Shown piece by piece: positions 1 through 6,100 of a DNA stretch of 7,004 nt. The stretch comes from Acidobacteriota bacterium. GTDB lineage: Bacteria; Acidobacteriota; Blastocatellia; Pyrinomonadales; Pyrinomonadaceae. The number at the start of each line of letters is the position of its first letter. Positions within the stretch are counted from its first letter, which is position 1. The position numbers and the translations under genes were made by a program. The DNA lies in NCBI GenBank assembly GCA_023415725.1, contig JAEZJR010000200.1, positions 1 to 7,004 of the forward strand, read 5' to 3'. The notes under the pieces were generated by a model. It did no database searches and had not been told where the DNA came from. It was given only the letters and a program-made list of their open reading frames with translations.

Positions 1-1655
1 AAACTCATCAGGTTGGTGACCGGGGCACCGGCGGAGGCGGCCTTGAAGCGTTTTGTTTTGGTGATGATCGTCGAGGTCATGTAGCCGCCGTAGCTCCAGC
101 CCATCACGCCCAGGCGTTCAGCGTCGGCGACACCCAACGCGATCAAGTGGTCGACGCCGGTCATCAGATCTTCGTAATCCATCCCGCCCCAGTCTTTAAT
201 GTTCGCTCGTCTGAATTCGACCCCGTAACCGGACGATCCGCGGGGGTTCGGGCGGAGTATGGCGTAGCCTTTCGAAGCGAAGGTGGCGATCGGGTAAACT
301 CCACGGCCCCCGATGTAGCTTTGCTGAAACACGCCCGCGGGCCCGCCGTGGATATTTAGAATGAGCGGCACCTTGGTGCCCGCCGTGTAACCGACGGGGT
401 AGGTCAGAAGTCCCTCGATCTCGCGGCCGTCCTTGCTCTTCCATTTAACGACCTCGGTCCTGCCGTGCGGCATCTGGCGGTAGCTGTCGTTCGCCTTCGA
501 GACCTGGACGGGTGTTGCGTCGGTCAAGCGGCCGACGTAAAGCTCCTGAGGGTGGTCGAAGGTTTGCCCCACCGCGGCGAACACCTGCGCGTTCTTGTCC
601 ATCGCGAGGGCGTTGATGACGGAGCGGGCGGGCATTGTCTCCTTGATGGTGTTTGCCTCAACATCGAATTCGTACCAGGCGGTAACCGTGCCCTTCGGTT
701 CGGTGAAATAGATCTTCTTACCGTCGGGCGTCCACCCGGCGACGTTGGGGCCGCCGTCGAAGGTGGCCGCGAGAGTTTTCGGCACACCACCGCCCGTCGG
801 ATAGATTACGAGGCGGTCGCTCTGAGCCCAGCGGGGCGGGCCGTCGCTTACCGAGACCGCTATCCAACGGCCGTCGGGTGAATAAAGAGGGGCATCCTCA
901 TAGCGGTCAGGGGCGGCGGCAAGCGGGGTGCTCTTTCCGCTCGCGATCTCGAGGATCGAAACGTCGGACGTCGGCCAATCGTTGACCGATGGACTGTTGA
1001 CGTGTGCGTAGGCGAAGCGGGTGCCGTCGGGCGACCAGGCGAAGGTGGTGATGTGACGCGGCACGTCGATGATCCGCTTCGCTTCGCGCTTTCCGTTGGC
1101 ATCTTTCGCGATCGGAATGATGTAGATGCGGCTGAGCTTGTGATTCTCCTCATACCAACGAAAGTCGTTGCGGCCCTTGTCGTTCGCTTCCTCCTCGGGG
1201 GTCTTGAAATCGCTCATCATGAAAGCGATGGAGCGGCCGTCAGGCGACCACTCGAAATTGCCCACGCTGCCTTTTACATCCGAGATCGGTTCCGCCTCGC
1301 CGCCGGAGAGACGGAGGAGGTAAAGGGCGTTCCGGTTGTTCGCGCGGTTCGAGGTGAACGCTATTGCGGAGCCGTCAGGTGACCATTTCGGATTCGTCGA
1401 TGACTTATCGCCGAAGGTGACCTGGTAGTTTTCCTTACCATCGGTCGTCGCCATCCAGATCTGCGTGACGAACTCGCTTTTGTCCGGCCCAATCATGGCG
1501 TCGTTGATGGTGTAGACGACGCGTCGGCCGTCAGGCGACACCTGCGGCGAACCGACCGCACGCACTTTGACCTGCGTTTCCGGCGTCCAGGCGGTCTGAG
1601 CGGAGACAGAGATCGAAAGAATGAGAACAGCGAGGAAGGGGACGAGGCGTTTCAT
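1..1655 (-). CDS. Secreted S9-family (prolyl oligopeptidase-like) serine peptidase, 3' end cut by the window
   Basis: Likely an exported serine peptidase that trims peptides or acylated/N-terminal residues outside the cytoplasm. I read 551 codons from an ATG at 1655; the gene is open at the window edge, so the C-terminus is missing. A signal peptide covers residues 1-19 (KR, a hydrophobic stretch, then a cleavage site VSA|Q). Six TolB/PD40-type beta-propeller motifs follow (VSPDG 39-43, WSPDG 91-95, 137-141 and 207-211, YSPDG 258-262, WTPDG 308-312). The alpha/beta-hydrolase domain begins near residue 400, with HGGP at 436-439 (typical oxyanion-hole region) and GWSYGGYM around the nucleophile Ser521. 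The catalytic Asp and His should lie in the missing part; S9 enzymes of this type are usually about 650-700 residues. The start is supported by AAAGGAGCT (1673-1665) ahead of the ATG. DPP4-like and acylaminoacyl-peptidase-like subtypes cannot be separated here. The family call is firm; the substrate is unknown. Confidence 0.93.
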   Translation of the reverse strand, partial: MKRLVPFLAVLILSISVSAQTAWTPETQVKVRAVGSPQVSPDGRRVVYTINDAMIGPDKSEFVTQIWMATTDGKENYQVTFGDKSSTNPKWSPDGSAIAFTSNRANNRNALYLLRLSGGEAEPISDVKGSVGNFEWSPDGRSIAFMMSDFKTPEEEANDKGRNDFRWYEENHKLSRIYIIPIAKDANGKREAKRIIDVPRHITTFAWSPDGTRFAYAHVNSPSVNDWPTSDVSILEIASGKSTPLAAAPDRYEDAPLYSPDGRWIAVSVSDGPPRWAQSDRLVIYPTGGGVPKTLAATFDGGPNVAGWTPDGKKIYFTEPKGTVTAWYEFDVEANTIKETMPARSVINALAMDKNAQVFAAVGQTFDHPQELYVGRLTDATPVQVSKANDSYRQMPHGRTEVVKWKSKDGREIEGLLTYPVGYTAGTKVPLILNIHGGPAGVFQQSYIGGRGVYPIATFASKGYAILRPNPRGSSGYGVEFRRANIKDWGGMDYEDLMTGVDHLIALGVADAERLGVMGWSYGGYMTSTIITKTKRFKAASAGAPVTNLMS

Positions 1656-1692
1656 TTGGTTGCGAGCTCCTTTGAGATTTTAGGGTGGCGGT

Positions 1693-1721
1693 ATTTTGTA
1701 TCAGAGTGGCGGATTAGTAAA
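1693..1721 (-). promoter_or_regulatory. Possible sigma70-type promoter for the S9 peptidase gene
   Basis: On the minus strand TTTACT (1721-1716) and CAAAAT (1698-1693) are separated by 17 nt, about 38-66 nt upstream of the ATG. Each box matches the E. coli consensus at only 4 of 6 positions. The spacing is right but the match is weak, and the host consensus is unknown. Confidence 0.22.
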
Positions 1722-1789
1722 GGGGGAGACCCGTGTTGTCGCCGCTTTAAGGCCCCTGGAGTCGGGGCGAGATGGTTAGCCGAACATTT

Positions 1790-1858
1790 CTTTGCGTCCT
1801 TTTCGAGCTTTGCGTGAGAAAAGGCCAGTTTCACGCAAAGCTCGCAAAGGACGCAAAG
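1790..1858. repeat. Near-perfect 28-bp inverted repeat made of 9-nt units (large hairpin)
   Basis: The arms at 1790-1817 and 1831-1858 are reverse complements at 27 of 28 positions, with a 13-nt loop (1818-1830). Each arm is itself a triplicated 9-mer: TTTGCGNNN three times in one direction, NNCGCAAAG three times in the other. The structure lies between the stop of the SRA-like gene and the start of the S9 peptidase gene. No T-tract follows it in the minus direction, so it is not a classical intrinsic terminator, though it could still affect transcript ends or stability. From memory, TTTGCGT-type 9-mer intergenic repeats occur in many bacteria; their function is not established as far as I know. 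Confidence 0.9.
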
Positions 1859-1870
1859 GGGAAGTTAGGA

Positions 1871-1905
1871 TACAGCCTCCAGCTATCAGCTATCAGCTTC
1901 TAGTT
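1871..1905. repeat. Short heptamer tandem repeat (AGCTATC / GCTGATA)
   Basis: From about 1880 the plus strand carries AGCTATC twice, followed by a degenerate third copy (AGCTTCT); flanking AGCC and TAG pieces look related. On the minus strand this reads GCTGATA-GCTGATA-GCTGG. The stop codon of the SRA-like gene (1888-1886) and its last few codons are made from this repeat. Similar heptamer runs are common intergenic repeats in several bacterial groups, from general knowledge. Confidence 0.7.
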
Positions 1906-2314
1906 CTTGTGTCTTTTGAAGAGTGAATCTCCAGATCATTCGAGATCGAGTCTCGTCATGGATGTAGCTGGCGTCGATGACGGTGAAGAGTCCGACGTAT
2001 TGCCATTGGTTGACGGTGAGTTTATTGAAGAGTGGGACGGGGTGGCCGGTCTTGATGGCGTTCAACAGAGCTTGGTTGGCGGCGTCAAGTTTCTGATCAC
2101 CGCAGCGGCCGGAGCCGGTGTAGTGGATGATATCGGGCGTCTCGCCGTGGAAGTCGGGGTAGCAGGGGTTGATGCGGCCGAAGTCGGTGAGGAGCGAGAT
2201 CAGGCGGCCGTTGCGCTGGTAGATGCCGTTGCGGATCTTATGCACCTCGGCGACGCGAGACCAGGGGAGCACGTCACCGATCCGGATCTCATCAAGAAAA
2301 GGCATTGGGACCAT
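1886..2314 (-). CDS. Stand-alone SRA-like (ScoMcrA-type) modified-DNA-binding domain protein
   Basis: A 142-residue protein that looks like one SRA/YDG-type domain. The core shows YTGSG at 65-69, DQKL at 73-76, then N80 and AL 82-83, followed by a G-x-PV-x-LF segment (90-96) and a W-x-YVG strand (104-108). This matches the order of the pocket and loop motifs of SRA domains that read modified cytosine in UHRF1 and in bacterial McrA-like HNH restriction enzymes. No HNH, PD-(D/E)XK or other nuclease motif is present, and no methyltransferase or nuclease gene lies beside it. There is no signal peptide, so it is presumably cytoplasmic. The frame stays open to a TTG at 2353, but that codon sits inside the upstream terminator-like hairpin. 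I chose the ATG at 2314, which has TAGG about 10 nt upstream; the ATG at 2305 is equally possible. The last residues are encoded by a heptamer repeat, so the tail may be eroded. The fold call is fairly secure; the biological role is inference. Confidence 0.75.
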   Translation of the reverse strand: MVPMPFLDEIRIGDVLPWSRVAEVHKIRNGIYQRNGRLISLLTDFGRINPCYPDFHGETPDIIHYTGSGRCGDQKLDAANQALLNAIKTGHPVPLFNKLTVNQWQYVGLFTVIDASYIHDETRSRMIWRFTLQKTQELEADS

Positions 2315-2336
2315 TCTCGCGGAACCTAGGGTTTTA

Positions 2337-2365
2337 GGGGAAAGACCCGGCAAGGGTGCCGGGTC
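2337..2365 (-). terminator. Intrinsic terminator-like hairpin after the TonB-domain gene
   Basis: A perfect 8-bp GC-rich stem (GACCCGGC 2344-2351, GCCGGGTC 2358-2365) with a 6-nt loop starts 17 nt past the stop of the TonB-domain gene. In the minus direction it is followed by TTTCCCC, a short and weak T-tract. Its position between two same-strand genes supports termination, possibly incomplete. Confidence 0.6.
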
Positions 2366-2381
2366 TCCATTGGAGGTCCCA

Positions 2382-2942
2382 TTAGTCTTCTTCGGGGCCG
2401 AAGCGGTAGACCAGAAATCCGATCGCCCGGGCGGGTTTGCCGCCGAAGGTGGGGCGGTTGAAGGTGGAGGCGAGTGCTGCTCGCTCGGCTTCGGGATGGA
2501 GAAGTTTGTTGCCGGTGCGTGCCTTCGCCCCGATCACTTTGCCGTTCGTGTCGATCAGCACCTCGACCTGCACGAGGCCGGATGCTCCGGCGGATTTGGC
2601 CTCACGGGTGTGCCAGGGCTTCTCGGCGGAGACGACCTCAAAATTGAGAAATGTGTATTTATCGCCCACAACGAAACCGTCCCAGGGTTTCGGCTTCGCG
2701 GGTGTGGTCTTGGCGACGGTGGATTTCGCCGGAGCCTTCCTGGCCGTCGTCTTGCCGCCTTTGGCAGTAGACTTGCCGGCAGGCACGGAGGAACCGAAAC
2801 CCTGAGCGGTCTTCGCAGCGGAACCGCCACCTTCGGTCGCCTCGTCGCGTGCCATGATCGCCGCACCGGTTTGGGCGGAAACGGCGGTGACCGCAATAGC
2901 GAACACGATGAGGATCGTGGAAAGGATATGTTTAGCGTGCAT
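2382..2942 (-). CDS. Secreted protein with TonB C-terminal domain (TonB-like, energy-transducer family)
   Basis: A 186-residue envelope protein. Residues 1-23 form a signal peptide: a basic start, a long hydrophobic run and an AVSA|Q cleavage site. Residues about 30-86 are a low-complexity Ala/Lys/Thr/Gly/Pro linker with KPKP near its end, like the periplasm-spanning linkers of TonB proteins. Residues about 120-181 match the TonB C-terminal fold: a GLVQVEVLID strand, NGKV turn, LLHPEAERAAL helix, a PTFGGKP segment and a final hydrophobic strand. The ATG at 2942 has AAGGA very close upstream and lies inside an inverted repeat. No ExbB, ExbD or TonB-dependent receptor gene is in the window, so coupling to a receptor is not shown. 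The apparently cleavable signal peptide argues against a classical membrane-anchored TonB; a periplasmic protein that has borrowed the domain is as likely. If the hydrophobic stretch is not cleaved, it would be an ordinary anchored TonB. Confidence 0.85.
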   Translation of the reverse strand: MHAKHILSTILIVFAIAVTAVSAQTGAAIMARDEATEGGGSAAKTAQGFGSSVPAGKSTAKGGKTTARKAPAKSTVAKTTPAKPKPWDGFVVGDKYTFLNFEVVSAEKPWHTREAKSAGASGLVQVEVLIDTNGKVIGAKARTGNKLLHPEAERAALASTFNRPTFGGKPARAIGFLVYRFGPEED

Positions 2943-2966
2943 ACGTCCTTAGGTTGGTGACGTATG
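2940..2966 (-). promoter_or_regulatory. Inverted repeat covering the ribosome-binding site and start codon of the TonB-domain gene
   Basis: CATACGTC (2940-2947) and GACGTATG (2959-2966) are perfect 8-bp complements with an 11-nt spacer. In the mRNA the ATG lies in the 3' arm and the AAGGA ribosome-binding site straddles the loop/stem border, so folding would hide the start. It could instead be an operator for a dimeric regulator. The function is inferred from position only. Confidence 0.45.
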
Positions 2967-3000
2967 GTATTCCGTGTTTTGCAGATTGAGCAAGGACTGA

Positions 3001-3028
3001 ACCACGGAAGGCACGGAAACGCGCGGAA
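3001..3028. repeat. Degenerate 9-nt tandem repeat (xxCACGGAA)
   Basis: ACCACGGAA and GGCACGGAA stand next to each other and are followed by a degenerate 10-nt copy ending in CGCGGAA. The array lies in the spacer before the TonB-domain gene, directly beyond the T-tract of the dehydrogenase terminator. Similar CCACGGA-type 9-mer runs are, from memory, frequent intergenic repeats in several bacterial phyla. Confidence 0.6.
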
Positions 3029-3060
3029 AAAGAAAAGCCCCTCGGGTTTTAGAGGGGCTT
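3027..3060 (-). terminator. Strong Rho-independent terminator of the dehydrogenase gene
   Basis: A 9-bp perfect stem (3035-3043 pairing with 3052-3060, core GCCCCTC/GAGGGGC) with an 8-nt loop is followed in the minus direction by TTTTCTTTTT. It lies about 107 nt past the stop of the E2/E1 fusion gene. It should end that transcript before the TonB-domain gene. Confidence 0.92.
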
Positions 3061-3070
3061 CAGGTTCGAA

Positions 3071-3158
3071 AGCTCGGAGTTCCAGCTTCTGCTGGCCTGG
3101 TGCAGCCTCGAGACGACTGTCAGCGACACAGGGCCACCTAAAGGTGGAACTCCGAACT
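3071..3158. repeat. Cloverleaf-like multi-hairpin element in the 3' untranslated region of the dehydrogenase gene
   Basis: An outer stem joins 3074-3084 to 3145-3155 as an 11-bp perfect inverted repeat; two more pairs lie beyond one mismatch (3071-3072 with 3157-3158). Inside are CCAGC/GCTGG (3082-3086 with 3091-3095, loop TTCT), CCTG-TG/CA-CAGG (3096-3102 with 3127-3132, one bulge) and CCACC/GGTGG (3134-3138 with 3143-3147). The first and third share 2-3 nt with the ends of the outer stem, so branch migration is possible. The shape suggests a mobile palindromic repeat or a structured RNA 3' end; it is not a tRNA and shows no tRNA motifs. It sits between the stop codon and the terminator. Confidence 0.6.
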
Positions 3159-3166
3159 GCGGTTTC

Positions 3167-6100
3167 TTAAGCGGACGCCGGGGCGATCTTTTCGGTGACC
3201 TCGGGTTCGCTTGACGGGGCGATCTCGTCGGTGTGTGCGATGAGCGATTCGTCGACGAGTTTCTTTTGCTCGAGTTCGTGGATCGCGTATGAACCGGTCG
3301 CGGGCGACGCGGATGGGGTGCGGCCGACGTAGCGGAGGGACATCCCCTCGCGTTTCACCTCACGAAGACGGGATTCGACGAAGAACCATCCGCCCATGTT
3401 CTGCGGTTCCTCCTGCGTCCAGAAGAGTTCCGTCGCGTTCGGGTATTTCGCGACGATCTCTTTCAGAGCCTCGCCGGGGAACGGGTAGAACTGTTCGAGC
3501 CGTACGACGGCGACGCGTTCGTCGCGGGCGTCGGTGCGGGCGGCTTCGAGGTCGTAGTAGACCTTTCCGCTGCACAGCACGATCCGCGTCACTTTGCCGT
3601 TGTCGACGACGCCGATGTCATCGATGACCGGGCGAAACCCGCCGGTTTGAAGCTCCTCCATCGTCGAGCTCGCCGCCGGGAGACGCAGAAGGCTCTTGGG
3701 CGTCATCACGATCAGCGGGCGGACGATCTCCTGTTTCATCTGGCGGCGGAGCAGGTGGAAATACTGCGCCGGCGTGGTCGGATAGCAGACCTGCATGTTG
3801 TTCTCGGCACAGAGCTGCAGGAAGCGCTCGAGCCTCGCCGATGAGTGCTCGGGGCCCTGCCCTTCGTAACCGTGCGGCAGAAGCATCACGAGCCTGCACG
3901 TCTGCTTCCACTTATCTTCGGAAGCGGCGATGTACTGGTCGATGATCACCTGTGCTCCGTTGGCGAAGTCGCCGAACTGGGCTTCCCATGCGACGAGTTC
4001 GGTCGGGGCCTTGACCGAATAGCCGTACTCGAAACCGAGGACGCCCTGCTCCGAAAGGTTAGAGTCGAAGACGTAGAAACGGGAGTTCGGGTTCGTCGGG
4101 CTCTTCAGTTCGGTGAGGGGCGACCAGCGTTCGCCGGTCAGCGTGTCGTACATCGATGCGTGCCGCTGCGAGAAGGTGCCGCGGCCGGAGTCCTGACCGC
4201 TGAGGCGGAACGGGACGCCCTCGACCACGATCGAACCGATCGCCATCGCCTCGGCAAATCCCCAATCCATTGGCACCTCGCCGCTGCCCATTTTCGCGCG
4301 GCGGGCGAGTTGGCCGACCATCTTCGGGTTGATGTGGAACGTATCGGGGACCAGCGATATCTTCTCCGCGACGGTCTTGAGGAGTTCGGGATCGGCTCCT
4401 GTTTCAACGATGCGCGAACCGTCCTCATCGACGATCGGGGCTTGCAGTTTCGCCCTGGCCGGCTTCTCCGAAGCGATCTGCTTCGCCCGCGCGAGGATGC
4501 CCTCGTATTTCTGATGAACGGCGTCGGTCATTGCGTTGAGGTCTTCCTCTGTGATGACGCCCTCGCGGATGAGCCGCTGCGCATACAGGTGACGCGTGCC
4601 AGGATGCTGTTTCACCCGGGCGTACATCACCGGCTGCGTGTAGCTCGGTTCGTCGCCTTCGTTGTGCCCAAGGCGGCGGAAGCCGACCAGGTCGAGCACG
4701 ACGTCCTTTTGGAATTTGGCACGGTAATCCAGGGCGATCTGGATCACACGGTACGCGGCCTCCGGATCGTCTCCGTTGATGTGGAAGATCGGGGTCTGCG
4801 TGATCTGCGCGGCGTCGGTCGAGTAGATCGAGCTTCGGCCCATTTGTGCGGAGGTCGTGAACCCGATCTGGTTGTTGATGACGATGTGGATGGTGCCGCC
4901 CGTGCGGTAGCCGGGCAGGCCCGCAAGCTGAAGCGTTTCCATTACGATGCCCTGTCCGGCGAAAGCGGCGTCGCCGTGCAGAAGCACGGGAAGGATCTTC
5001 GCGTACGACTCTTCGCGGCCGAGTCCGCCGCCGTTGCGAAGCTCATCCTGGCGGGCACGGGCCATCCCCTCGACCACCGGATTAACGAATTCAAGATGGC
5101 TCGGGTTAGCGGCAAGCTCGATACGGAGCTCTTTGCCGGCCTTGGTCTTCTTCTTGCCGACGGCGCCCTGGTGGTATTTCACGTCGCCCTCATCGGCGGG
5201 GAAGTTCGGGTGCGAGGTGCCCTCGAAGACGGTGAAGATGCGCTCGGCCAGGTCACCCGTGGATGGGTCGCCGACGATGTTGGAAAGCACGTTCAGGCGG
5301 CCGCGGTGGGCCATACCCATGTAGATCTCGTCCACGCCGCGGGTCGCCGAACCCTCAACAAGTTGGTCGAGCATCGGGATGACGGTTTCGCAGCCCTCGA
5401 GCGAGAAACGTTTCTGGCCGAGGTATTTCTTGTGCAGGAACTGTTCGAACTGCTCGGCTTCGATCAGCTTCTGAAGCAATTCCTTTCGGACATCGACATC
5501 GAGCGTGACCGTATCGACGAACGCGTTGCGGATCTGGAGACGCAGCCAGTTTTTCTCCTCGCTGCTCTGGATGTGCCGATATTCGATACCGACCTTGCCG
5601 CAGTATGCCTTGCGGAGTATCTCGAGTATGCGGCGAAGCGTAAGGGTCTTCTCGCCATGCAGTCCGCCCGTGATGAACTCGCGATCGAGGTCCCAGATCG
5701 ACAGCCCGAAGGCTTCAAGTTCGAGTTCAGGTGAGTGATGCGGAGTCATGTTCAGCGGATCTATGTCCGCCAACAGGTGCCCGTTCATCCGGTAGGCACT
5801 AATGAGCTGCAGCACGTTTGCCTGCTTCTCCGCCTGCTCGGTGAAGCGGTCGCTGCCTAGCAGTGAGGGGTTGTAATCCTGTGCCCAGCGAAGCGGCGGG
5901 ATGTTCAGCTCGATCGCGCTGAATATCTCGTTGTAGAAATTGTGCTCGCCGATGAGAAGTTCGTGGATGCGGGCGAGGAACAGGCCGCTCTCGGCACCCT
6001 GGATGACGCGGTGGTCGTAGGTGCTCGTGAGGTTGATTATCTTGCTGATGCCGAGCTGCGAAAGAGCTCCGGTTGTCATCGCCTGGTACTCGGCTGGGTA

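Noticed and set aside
465..881. A 138-codon plus-strand open frame, and a similar one at 1002-1382
   Set aside because: Both are antisense to the S9 peptidase, whose minus-strand frame carries a signal peptide, propeller motifs and the nucleophile serine without interruption.
1752..1768. A 5-bp GC-only inverted repeat (GCCCC/GGGGC)
   Set aside because: It is too short, with no T-tract and no clear relation to a gene end; it may be chance in GC-rich DNA.
1652..1834. A 60-codon minus-strand open frame between the SRA-like gene and the peptidase
   Set aside because: Its first codons are the inverted repeat itself, it overlaps the peptidase start by a few bases in another frame, and nothing in the peptide is recognisable.
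2315..2353. N-terminal extension of the SRA-like protein from a TTG start
   Set aside because: The TTG lies inside the hairpin that follows the upstream gene, no ribosome-binding site precedes it, and the domain only begins after the later ATG codons.
2223..2960. A 245-codon plus-strand open frame spanning the SRA-like and TonB-domain genes
   Set aside because: It crosses a terminator-like hairpin and two convincing minus-strand genes and has no recognisable domain.
2964..3170. A 68-codon plus-strand open frame
   Set aside because: It consists of the 9-mer repeat, the terminator and the cloverleaf-like element read as codons.
3845..5734. A 629-codon open frame on the plus strand, antisense to the dehydrogenase gene
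   Set aside because: It lies wholly opposite a gene with unmistakable E1 motifs. The translation shows no recognisable domain and has the skewed composition typical of antisense frames in GC-rich codon usage.
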